Below the pieces are notes generated by a model. It did not search any database and had not been told where the DNA came from. It saw only the letters and a program-made list of their open reading frames with translations. 64,000 bases of DNA from Panicum virgatum (Eukaryota; Streptophyta; Magnoliopsida; Poales; Poaceae): assembly GCF_016808335.1 (NCBI RefSeq), contig NC_053148.1, positions 45,648,930 to 45,712,929 of the forward strand. Direction: 5' to 3'. The position numbers were made by a program, and so were the translations under genes. Below, one piece after another: positions 12,253-22,446 of this stretch; within the stretch, counting starts at the first letter, position 1; every line of letters begins with the position of its first letter.

Positions 12253-12700
12253 ACCCTAAACCCCTCCCCACCCAATCCGAAAATCCTCAGCTCTGCTCCT
12301 CTCCTTTTGCTTCTTCCCCAAGACCCGCTTCCGGCTTCCCGCTCCGCAGCATGCGCCCGCGCCCCTTCGCCTGACCAGCCAGCCAGGTCGCCGAGACCGG
12401 TGCCGAGACCGGTGCCGCGGCTCCGTGAGTAGGGGCGGTAAAGGGTTTAATATTTTGAATTAGAAAATTTAAGGACCGGGTCTTAAAAAAATCTGGTTCT
12501 AATCTTATGTAATTTTGAACTAAAATTTTTAAAGACCTTATTGAACTGTGAAGAGGCCACTAAGACCATAGTCCATTACCACTCCTACCCGTGAGGCCGT
12601 GATGCCCCGTGACCGTCTCTCCACTCGCTGCTCCTCACGGCCACCTCCGCCGCCGCGGCCGCGGCCGGCAGGGACTCCGGCCTCCTCCTCGCTGCGCGCC
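12253..12700 (+). repeat. duplicated fragment of TWINKLE 5' UTR and first codons, split by a hAT MITE
   Basis: Bases 12253-12429 match 14033-14225 (CCCTAAACCCCTCCC, CCGAAAATCCTC, GCTCTGCTCCTCTC, CATGCGCCCGCGCCCC). Bases 12596-12700 match 14226-14342 (GTGATGCCCC, CACTCGCTGCTCCTC, CTCCTCCTCGCTGCGCGCC). The copy therefore includes the TWINKLE start codon and roughly 35 codons, with small indels that break the frame, and stops abruptly at 12700. It begins where the 8052-8296 fragment leaves off. Confidence 0.85.
12430..12587. mobile_element. hAT-type MITE, 158 bp
   Basis: Termini TAGGGGCGGTAA and TTACCACTCCTA form an imperfect inverted repeat. The flanks are an 8-bp duplication with one mismatch (TCCGTGAG at 12422-12429, CCCGTGAG at 12588-12595). 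TAGGG-type ends with an 8-bp duplication are typical of hAT elements. It sits inside the duplicated TWINKLE 5' fragment and so postdates that duplication. Confidence 0.82.
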
Positions 12701-12815
12701 TGTGGGGCTCTCTGTTTGGGGGTCTGGCGCTTGCTCAAAACGATGAGCATTTGGAGAGAGAGACCAATCCTATTTCAGACTTGGCCACACAACTTGCTTA
12801 AGTTCCGGATTTTAG
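12700..12815 (+). repeat. dispersed direct repeat, copy 2 (partner at 5904-6018)
   Basis: Near-identical to 5904-6018, with a few substitutions and short indels. It joins directly to the broken end of the duplicated TWINKLE fragment, so it marks a rearrangement junction. Confidence 0.8.
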
Positions 12816-13015
12816 TTAATACTTCATCCGTCTCGTAAAGTGTGTTCGTTAAGTATTTAAATTTTATCCTACAAAATGTGTTCGTTAAGCATTTAAATTT
12901 TATCCTACAAAATATGTTCGGCTAGACTACAATAAATTTATCTAGTTAAAGCAATGCTAAGTACCAAAGAGTTATTATATGGAGAAAGGTACATAACCAG
13001 TTAAATACTTATGTA

Positions 13016-13424
13016 TTCCCTCCATTCCTAAATAAGGCACTGTTTGACATAGCTTCAAAATCCAGCTTCAAAAATGACTCTAGCCGGAGCTCTACCAAAC
13101 GGTTCAAGATGGAGCAGCTTCAGACAAGATGCCGCACCTGGAGCCCCTTTCGGCTTCCACTGGGGAGGTGGAGCCACATTTTCGTGGCTCCAAGTGGCTC
13201 CTCCCATTTGACAACCTCAATCCAACAGGTGAAGCTATTTTACCAAACGTTTTCCAAAACGGCTCCAGTTTCTTTAGAGAAGGCACTGCACCAGATGAGC
13301 CGGAGTCGGAGCAGTTTTTGGAGGAGCCGGAGCCTTGCCAAACAAGCTCTAAGTGCCAGGTCAGGAAACATATTTGTGAGGCAAACATAATTCCCAAGCG
13401 ACACTTATTTTGGGGCAGAGGGAG
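13016..13424. mobile_element. Stowaway-like MITE nested in the outer element
   Basis: Ends TTCCCTCCATTCCTAAATAAG and, reverse-complemented, CTCCCTCTGCCCCAAAATAAG, flanked by TA (13014-13015 and 13425-13426). The interior has a further pair of inverted ends (TGTTTGACATAGCTTC near 13041 and TTGCCAAACAAGCTC near 13335), suggesting a third element inside this one. Confidence 0.8.
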
Positions 13425-13547
13425 TAGATGCTATTTATTTGTTTCCAATGCATGAACACTTATTAAGAATCCTAGGAACAAATAAATATTAGGGTTTTCA
13501 ATCACAACTGCTGTAATTAATTAGGAGTAATAATGTCATTTCTCAAT

Positions 13548-13752
13548 CCAGTCTCAATGGAGATTTCATGTAGAGTTTCATGATATTAAATTCTATACCA
13601 CATCATCAATTTTGCTGATATGGCAAGGAGAGAGAATGAGAGAGTTTCATGAGATAAAAGAAGAGTTTTATTGCTATAAAACTCACCACATTTACCTAAT
13701 TTCCAATTTTGATAATTATGCCATAAAATTATGCATTGAGGCTGGCCTCACT
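13548..13752. mobile_element. Tourist-like MITE remnant nested in the outer element
   Basis: The left edge CCAGTCTCAATGGAG and the reverse complement of the right edge, CCAGCCTCAATGCAT, are imperfect inverted repeats. The interior contains ACCACATCATCAATTTTGCT, a block seen in grass Tourist-type MITEs. No target duplication was resolved. Confidence 0.55.
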
Positions 13753-14227
13753 ACTAGTAATGTGCTGAAATTTTCTAAACGAACACTCTTTGTGGGACGG
13801 ATGAAGTAGTTTTCAGAAACTTTTTTTTCTCGCTACATTCAAAAACATCCTGCCTCGCACAGAAAAAAAACAACAAAAACATTCTCCATTGCATTTTTTC
13901 CTCTACACAAGCATGAACAAGCGTCCATCTTTTCAAATTATCCCACACCTCAGTTCCTACAATCTCTGGGGCCCACCTGTAAGGCACCCCCGGGAACAGG
14001 AACATCGCACGCGCGGCGGCCGGCCGATGTCCAAAACCCTAAACCCCTCCCACCCCATCCGAAAATCCTCGGCTCTGCTCCTCTCTTTTTTGCTTCGTCC
14101 CCAAGACCCCCACCCCAAACCCCTTCCGCCTTGCCCCCTCCTCTGCTCCCGCTCCACCCCATGCGCCCGCGCCCCCGCGCTTGACCAGCAAGCAAGGCCG
14201 CCAAGACCCTAGCCGCGGCCCCCCGTG

Positions 14228-17200
14228 ATGCCCCCGCGGCCGTCCCTGCACTCGCTGCTCCTTATGGCCGCCTCCGCCTCCTCCTCCTCCTCCGCCGCCG
14301 CGGCCGGCGGGGACTCGGGCCTCCTCCTCGCTGCGCGCCGCCGCCTCCCCGCCGCGGCGGCCGCGGGGGGCCACCGCATCCGGCTGCTCCACTCCTTCCC
14401 GGGGGACCGCGTCCCCAGGCGGGCTGAGGTGGCCTGCTGCGTGCGGAGCGCCCCGGACGCGCGCCTCGCGGGACCCGTCACTGTGCGCTCCAGGAACGGT
14501 AAACGCGCTCCGCCTCTCTGGAACGCTCACTGCTCTGTGTTGGTGCTATTTTCTTAAGTACGGAATTTTGTTTTTGAAAGGAACTTAAGTACGGAGTGAA
14601 CTTTGGACTGGGAGCTGAGCACCTGGGGAACGATGCTAATTTGCACGTCTGATATGTTCAACTAAACTAAATTAGCTGCCTATTGTTATATCTTCGACAT
14701 CTAAATAGCTCCGAAGTGTTGTGTCCTTAATCCTTATGGTCCCTATAGAGCTCGCACTCGAAAAGTACTGCTGATAATGTGACTAGTCGGTATAAGAATT
14801 GTGGCAGAATAACTCAGCGCACCTTGTTTTCTTTTCGGATGTTATTAGAAATGTAAGTTAAATGGCGTTGGGTATATTAAGCTAATTGGTGGTACGCACT
14901 GACTATGCCACCAAATTTCAATGTTCCAGCAGTTTTGGTGCTAACATCGTCTACATAGGCTGCTCATACCTTTTGTCCGTTTAATTATTTTCCTGCTGGT
15001 TATAACAATTGGCTGCAGATGCATATTCGGTTTTAATTGACGTCATGTCTTTTTGACATAACAGTTCATTCGGCGAACAACTACGAGGCTGCTTCTGAGG
15101 GGAGACTTGGGCAGCTCGTTCAGATGTTGAAAAACGAGGGTATTAATCCCAAGCAGTGGAAGCTTGGAAATTTTCAGCGTACGATGTGCCCGAAGGTATG
15201 ATGCATTTTTTTGCAACCTTATTGTGCTGCTTCCATTTGACTTTCCTTTCATGAACTATATGTAGCTTTAAAACCTAGCAATGTTATGATTTATGGTATA
15301 ATGAAGGAGTATAAGAAATTGTTCCTCAAAAGCGACCATCGCTAAGTTGTACATTGAAATTGTTTTGATGCAAGATAAAATGTTAACCCACACGCAACAT
15401 GGCTGTATAATTTCTTTTTAGCGATCCATTGTATTTGGACCTTGAGCTTTTTAGTGACAAATGATGATGTATGACTTTCCTTCTGTTCGCTAGTGCAATG
15501 GTGGATCTACTGAGGAGTTGAGCCTCAGTGTCTACATCCGAATGGATGGGTGAGTTGTCACATATCACATCTCAATATCTGATTGTGTTGGTCATAGTTG
15601 TTTCTTAAGTTATACACTTCAGGGGCTGCCTGTCTCCTGATGTCCATTGTATGTCATGTCTTCAGTATGAACGCATCATGGAATTGTTTTAGATCGAAAT
15701 GTGGTTGGAGAGGTTTTATCCAGGTGCGTACACCAAACAAATGAAAAAAAAATGGAGTAAGAAATCACAATAATCTCTCTCTCTCTCTCTCATTTCCTCT
15801 GCAGCCTGATGGAGTTCCCAAGGTACCACAAGCAAAAACTGGCATAGAAAGTGAAACGGATCAAGAGGTTGAACCTAACAAGGCAGCAAATAAGGTTTAC
15901 AGAAAAATCAGTGAAGTGGACCTCAACCTTGAGCCACTTTGTGATGAGGTAATTGGGAACTGCTACTTATATATGACCAGAATAGGTGTTTCATAAACCA
16001 TGAAAATAAAACTAAAACCCAGAAGCTATTTTTCTTTTACTTTTGAGTTGATGTATACTAATGAAAACATTTGTACATTATCGTTCTACAAAATGCTTTG
16101 GCAGCTTGTAACATACTTTTCTGAGAGAAGGATATCCGCCGAAACACTTCGAAGGAATAAAGTAATGCAACGTCAATGGAAGAATAAGGTATAGCTCTAC
16201 TGTTGCGGCAGTTCTACTTTGGACGCATCATCTGTTGCAATAGGATTATGATTTATAAGCATGCCATCTCATTTGCAGATATCCATTGCTTTCACCTATA
16301 GACGTGATGGTGTCGTTGTTGGCTGCAAATACAGGGAAGTGGATAAGAAATTTTCACAGGTTTGTGGTCCTCTTCCTCTTTTCAATGTATGAGTTTTGCT
16401 ATATTATTACCAATATGCATTTTTCTTATGTGTCAGGAGGCAAACACGGAGAAAATTTTTTATGGTCTAGATGATATAAAGCGCGCACAAGATATTATCA
16501 TTGTATGTTCATGACCTCCAATTGGATTTACAGTGACATTTTGCCCAGAAAAATTTATTCAACCCATTTGATTCCATGTTCATAATTTTGATTGCCTTTT
16601 TTGTTTGGCATTTTAGGTTGAGGGTGAAATTGATAAGCTGTCGATGGATGAAGCTGGCTACCGTAATTGCGTCAGCGTACCAGATGGTGCACCACCAAAA
16701 GTATCCATTAAAATCCCAGACAGAGACCAGGTTAGGAACTATTTTCTGGTATTGGTCAAAGTAAATCTCTATCGACAACCTATATTTGCTTATCTAGCAG
16801 TGTCAGACAGTAGTTTGATCTGTGATCTAACGTCTGCTTATGTTCTCTGTAAAGCTAGGATAAGAAGTATCAATATCTGTGGAACTGCAAAGACTATCTT
16901 GACTCGGTGGGAGTTTTCTTCAGAATTCAATCAGTTATAAACTTATTTTCTGAAATGCACAGGTATCACTTTACTGACTTTTTTTTCTGGCACATGGGAA
17001 TAGGCATCTAGGATAATACTAGCAACTGATGCTGATCCTCCAGGCCAGGCTCTGGCTGAAGAACTTGCTCGTCGACTTGGTAAAGAAAGGTTTGTGCATC
17101 AGCAAGCATTAACCTTTGTGACAAATATGTACCAATGATTCTGCAACATTTTTTTCATTTTCTTTTTCCTATCTTATTTGATGCAATCAGATGTTGGAGA

Positions 17201-20200
17201 GTCAAATGGCCAAAGAAGAATGAGACAGATACTTGCAAAGATGCAAATGAGGTTTGTTAATTGTCATAGAACACATGGTCTCATTTGACGTATTCATGAA
17301 TCAGTACCTGAAAATTTGTCAAAATTCCTTTTGTCACTATGTAATCATCCCTTGTAACACATCTTTTGATCTACAGGTACTGATGTTTTTAGGTCCACAA
17401 GCATTGAGAAAGGTTATAGAAGATGCGGAATTGTATCCTATAAGAGGCCTTTTCGCATTCAAAGATTTCTTCGCTGAGATTGATAATTACTATCTTGGAA
17501 TCAGTGGGGATGAGCTCGGTATTCGTACTGGATGGAAATCTATGGATGACCTTTACAAGGTAACTTTTACACCCCGTTTGGATATAGGTATTGAAGCCCA
17601 GAATTCGGAATTGTTATTGGATGCATCCAATATCTGCTGTTTGGATGAACTAGGAATTGACATTGGAAACCTCCTCCAATACTGAGCGGTATTGGGCACA
17701 CCGCTGCCCCTTCTCCCACGATTCCGACCCCTCACCCTCCGTATACGGCTGAATCACTCCCTCCCGCATCTCTTCGTCTCTTTGCCTACGACGTCCCACT
17801 CCTGCTCCCCTGTCGGCCCGCCCATCCACCGGTGTCGGTGGCGTGGGTGTGTCCCTGCGCCACTCCTTCGCTCCGCCCCTCCACCGGCCAGGCGGGCAGC
17901 GTTTCGCCGGCCACGCAGTGTGGTGCATCCCTGCATCGTCTAGCCCTCCACTAACGCAGGGCGCAGCGCTTCTCGCTGACTGCATGCCGCCCCGTCACTC
18001 CACCCCTATGGCGGGCTGGATAGCGCTTTGCTGGCCGCCGGCGCAAAGATGCGTCGCCTAGCCCCTCCATGCCTCTGCCGTGTCCCCACGTCACCTTGTG
18101 CCCTCCGCCTCTCTGCCGGCGCCCCTCTGCCTCCCTGTCGGTGGAGTCATGGGACGCCGAGGACTGGAAGGTTGGGAGGTGAGAGGGGCGACGGCGCCTT
18201 CTCTTCTCGTCGCCAACGTCGTCCTTATGGCCTGCTCTTTCAATTCCATGTTTTTTACGTCCAAACATGAATTGCATTGGACTGCTTATTAGGATTCCAA
18301 AATCCGATATCATGGTCATCCAAACAATAGAATTCAAATTATGCCCATTTCAATATCATGGCCAATTTTGTATTGAACCCAATTCAATGCCATGCCCTCC
18401 AATATGGACGTCCAAACAGAGCCTTAGTGGCATTCCATTGTTCCTTATTCTTGAAGTTGGGGGTTGGTTCTCAATCAGAAGTTTGCTTGCTTCTTTATTT
18501 TAAGATCACAATATTTTGTGAATTTCATCGCAGAAGGTCCTTTGCTCTGACTGAGATTGAATTTGGCAATCTGTTTGCTTTATTGACCCTATAGAAGTTG
18601 AAATGTTTATCCGGTTAAAATTCAACAAAGTCCCTCATCCTTTTCTTCGTGACTCGTGAGCCATAAGTATCACCTGAACAATATGACTTGCATTGCATGG
18701 TTAGTAAGCACAGAATATATGGCCTATAGTACCGTGGAGGATGTTGGGATTGTAATTGCAGTTTGTCATTCATCACCAGCAATTTGTCATGTTGTCCTAT
18801 TTGTTCCCCCCCTTTTCAGGTTGTGCCTGGGGAGTTGACTATAGTAACAGGAGTACCAAATTCTGGTAAGAGTGAGTGGATAGATGCATTGTTGTGCAAT
18901 ATAAACAAAGAATGTGGGTGGAAATTTGTTCTGTGCTCAATGGAAAACAAGGCAAGCCATTTTTAATATTCAATGCCAGGTAAATAATCTGATTGGAAAC
19001 TTTCAATAACGGAGCTTTTGGTGTTTAGGTCAGGGAGCATGCTAGGAAACTCTTAGAGAAGCGCATTAAGAAACCATTCTTTGATGCTAGGTAAGTTGTC
19101 TGCAGTTGTGTCCCCTATTTGAGTTTATCTCAGAGGATCATTCGAAGTTTCATTGTGCTTATTTGGTTAGGATCTATGTTGAGTTGGTCAAGCAATATTT
19201 GTTTTTGTTAGCGCAGGTATGGTGCGTCTGCAGAGCGAATGACTCCTGACGAATTTGAAATAGGAAAACAATGGTTGAATGAAACTTTTCATCTTATCCG
19301 GTATTTATCAAATTTGATTGCAGATGTGAAACTTTCTCGAGTTTCTCCTACTTTACTGGAATTTACCTTATCTCCAATCAGGTCTTTCCTGAATGATGAT
19401 ATGCATCTTCGTATTCATATGTTTCTTACTACAGGTGTGAAGATGATAGCCTTCCGTCTATTAATTGGGTTCTTGACCTTGCGAAAGCTGCAGTGCTAAG
19501 ACATGGAGTGCGCGGTCTTGTGATTGATCCTTACAATGAACTTGACCATCAGCGCCCCTCAAACCAGTATGCATTTCATTGTTGCCTCTCTTAAAGCATG
19601 ATGTCCATTAGATTTTCTGATCATTGTTATTCATGTGCGACATAGTATTTATATATGCTTGGCAAGTCACTAACTTATGTCATTAACAGAACGGAGACAG
19701 AGTATGTCAGCCAGATTCTTACCAAGATTAAGCGCTTTGCTCAGCACCATTCGTGTCATGTATGGTTTGTTGCCCATCCTAGACAGGTAATTAAATTGTA
19801 CATAATCAGTTTTCAGTCTTGGTCGCAAAATGAGGTCTTATTTGGAGTTCATGTTCTCTGCTAGCTCCATAACTGGAATGGTGGCCCACCGAATATGTAT
19901 GACATCAGTGGAAGCGCACATTTCATAAACAAATGTGACAATGGAATTGTCATCCACAGAAACAGGGATAAGAATGCAGGCCCTCTTGATGTTGTGCAGG
20001 TTACATTTGCTTATCCTTACTTCAATCTGATTCTGTATATTATCTTATTTCTGTTGAAATTTAATGATATGCCTAGCTCTCCGTTCTATCATCTGGACTG
20101 TTATTATAGGTTTGTGTGAGGAAGGTGCGGAACAAAGTGATTGGGCAAATAGGAGATGCTTTTTTGACATATGACCGGTGTGTCCTTTTTTAAAAAAATA

Positions 20201-20479
20201 TTTAAGTTTCCTGAGCATGGATTTTCTTTACCTTTTGGTTTCTATACTTTACTAAATCTTCAACTAGGCTAAGCGAATCGCCAAATTTAACATTTGTTTT
20301 CCTACAGGGTTACTGGTGAATTCAAGGATGCTGGTAAAGCCACCATAGCAGCCGCAACGGCAGTACAAAAGCAAAAGAACAGCTATGTGAAGAGTATGAA
20401 GGACAATGTGGCAAATGAGATGCCATTTCCGCATGTTGAAACAGCTGACTCGGTTGATGGTCAAGACTGTCTCTTTTAG
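14228..20479 (+). CDS. TWINKLE: TWINKLE-type organellar DNA primase-helicase, 21 exons, 754 aa
   Basis: Joining 14228-14498, 15065-15195, 15494-15549, 15666-15723, 15805-15948, 16105-16188, 16279-16359, 16437-16502, 16617-16730, 16859-16906, 17004-17089, 17191-17251, 17377-17559, 18820-18951, 19029-19090, 19217-19300, 19435-19566, 19690-19786, 19865-19999, 20110-20177 and 20308-20479 gives an uninterrupted 754-residue protein. It starts with a Ser/Ala/Arg-rich organelle transit-like segment. A primase zinc finger follows (C132, C135, C160, C165), then Toprim (VEGE, E299; D360-x-D362). The helicase domain is DnaB-like: Walker A GVPNSGKS at 472-479, Walker B aspartate D585, then WFVAHPRQ. Plant homologues unwind and prime organelle DNA, in Arabidopsis in both chloroplasts and mitochondria. 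Primase residues, often lost in animals, are present. All introns are GT-AG except the one after exon 14 (GC-AG). Exon borders are read by eye. Confidence 0.95.
17570..18423. mobile_element. Harbinger-like element in intron 13 of TWINKLE, 854 bp
   Basis: Left end CACCCCGTTTGGATA and reverse-complemented right end GGCTCTGTTTGGACG are imperfect inverted repeats, flanked by TTA on both sides (17567-17569 and 18424-18426). TTA duplication fits PIF/Harbinger. Subterminal parts are rich in CAAT-like motifs and the core (17690-18230) is GC-rich with chance ORFs, possibly captured sequence. It lies 10 bases inside the intron, so the donor is preserved. Confidence 0.75.
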
Positions 20480-21344
20480 GTCAGCCTTCTGCTGAAGACT
20501 AACTGCCTGGCATGGTAGCACGCCATAATCCTTCATCCTGCGTTCATTCGGCGGCACAGAAGAAATAGACATGTTTTTGGTGTTTTTCTCTACTCACTGG
20601 TATCATTTGACGCAAGTGAGATTGCACCATTGTTTCTGGGGATGGCCTGTTGCAGCTATGTTCACTGTCCACTGTCCACCTCACACATAGGTAACTGATC
20701 TCTAGTTCTTTCGCGATAGATATGGCACTCCTGAATTGGGTTGGAAATCCTGCTTCCTGCTGCGGATGGGGTTGGAGGTTAACCTCCCTTGGATGGATAC
20801 AAGACATTGGCGGGGTGGTGTATAGTAAGCTTCTATGTAATTAATTGCCACACCAGGCGCTAGCTCTATGAGCAGTTGGGTAGATTTTTAGCGGCTAGGG
20901 TCATCTTGTAGGGCTTTCCAAAAACTGTAGCAGATGGGAGGGCATCTGTTGATCTCTGTTCACACTTATATACACCTGACCAGGGAAACTATATTTAATG
21001 TGCCAGAATTGTGAAATCAGGTGTTGCTCTTGTTTCTTCGACCAGGCACATGGAAAGCAATCTATCAACCATGTGCTAAGCATTTTAAATCGGCCAGCTC
21101 CACTGTCAATCTGTTTCTGGAACTGCGCTGTGCCTGCTGTGCTGTGCAGCTGAAACCATGAATGAATGCTTCCAAAATCTCAGATCAATGGTTCCTTTTT
21201 GCCCTAGAGCTGTCTTTACTTCCAAAAAAAAACTGTTCAGAGCTGTCGGTGCTTGCCAACCAGCTGCTGGACATGAGGGCAAAAGCTAGGAGGCTGTGAC
21301 TGGCAGTGGTTTGCCACTCACATAGGCACCACCTGGTCAATTGA
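20480..21344 (+). other. 3' UTR of TWINKLE and intergenic DNA
   Basis: Non-coding sequence following the TAG of TWINKLE. The first few hundred bases are probably 3' UTR. No unambiguous AATAAA signal or other gene was identified. Confidence 0.45.
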
Positions 21345-21357
21345 TTTGCTCTGTTCT

Positions 21358-21501
21358 TTTGTCCTAAATTATTAGTTATTTTGGTTTTTCTAGATACATT
21401 TGTTTTGCTATGTGTCTAGATATATATCATGTTTAGATACATAGCAAAATTGATATATTTTAAAAACAAAGTGACTAATAATTTAGGACAGAGGGAGTAC
21501 C
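21358..21501. mobile_element. Stowaway-like MITE, decayed left end
   Basis: GTCCTAAATTATTAGT on the left matches the reverse complement of ACTAATAATTTAGGAC on the right, and the right end continues to GAGGGAGTAC as in Stowaway MITEs. The matching CTCCCTC on the left is degraded to CTCTGTTC. Confidence 0.68.
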
Positions 21502-21978
21502 TAACTACCTTTAACCTACATCTGTTGCAGCTGTGTGGTGTGGCCAATCTGCACTTGTTCTTTGCCAAGCCAGACCACCTCCTTGCCTTGGCCAGCTTGT
21601 AAATCCTGCATAATTGCACACTATGTTGTGAACATATGACTTTGTCCTGTGCTGCATAGCTGTCCAGTCAAAGACCAAGCTGTCAGATTAACGTTCAGGC
21701 CCCCCAAAAAAGGGGAGAACAGCCTTGCATATGCCATCACAGCTGCTGCACAGCACAGGCCATCTCTGCTCTCTTTAGCCTTTGTAGCCACTAGTACAAA
21801 GCAAGCTAACAAGCCAGGCAGCTAGCCGTTGGCAGGTTGGGTGGTTAGCTTGCCGTGCACCGCAGCCCATGGGCCCCACGAGCCCAACGGACCGACCCAA
21901 CGGCTCCCTACCTGCCTACCTGTCGCCACCCCATTGGCCGCCCCCGCCGTAGCCGTTGCGCCGTTGCCCCCTCACTAT

Positions 21979-22313
21979 GGCCTTGTTTGGCAACGCTAGG
22001 ATTCTAGCACGCACAAATCCCGAAAAAAAAATCTCGCATGCATGAAGCACTAAATGAAGTCTATTTGCAAAACTTTTTTAGGCATGGGTGTAACTTTTCG
22101 CGACGAATTTAATGACGGTAATTAATCGATAATTTGCTATAGTGGTGCTACAGTAACCATCCTCTAATCGCGCGGTCAAAGACCTCATTAGATTCTTCAG
22201 GGTCACTAGCGCAGGGGTTCTGAAGTTGGTTTTGTAAACTGGCTTTGTTTGACACCGTAATTAGCGGTCAAAATTTACTATTCATAGCGTGCACTAGCAT
22301 GCCAAACAAGGCC
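21979..22313. mobile_element. MITE with GGCCTTGTTTGGCA ends, 335 bp, upstream of the patellin gene
   Basis: Perfect 14-bp terminal inverted repeats (GGCCTTGTTTGGCA and TGCCAAACAAGGCC) flanked by TAT on each side (21976-21978 and 22314-22316). Internal blocks such as GACGAATTTAATGA and GCTACAGTAACCAT are typical of an abundant grass MITE family. Its right end abuts the likely TATA box of the next gene. Confidence 0.85.
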
Positions 22314-22320
22314 TATATAG
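22314..22320 (+). promoter_or_regulatory. putative TATA box of the patellin gene
   Basis: TATATAG lies 127 bases before the ATG at 22447, followed by a CT-rich leader and a CCG repeat typical of grass 5' UTRs. Its first three bases coincide with the target duplication of the adjacent MITE. Confidence 0.55.
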
Positions 22321-22446
22321 CCGTTTCTTCCCTCTGCTCTTCACTCCTTTCTCTCTCTCCGCCGCCGCCGCCGCCTTCATTGATTACTTGGGGATCTGCA
22401 CACCTGCCTCCTGCCGAGTTCTTGTGTTCGGTGTTGTGTGAGCGCC

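Larger units (their letters stand above)
12822..13806. mobile_element. Stowaway-like element (outer), hosting other MITEs
   Basis: Inverted ends CTTCATCCGTCTCGTAAAG and, reverse-complemented from the right, CTTCATCCGTCCCACAAAG, flanked by TA at 12820-12821 and 13807-13808. A TA target duplication and CTTCATCCG-type ends fit Tc1/Mariner Stowaway elements. Near the left end is a 36-bp tandem pair (12841-12876 and 12877-12912). Its 985-bp length is explained by elements nested inside. Confidence 0.83.
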
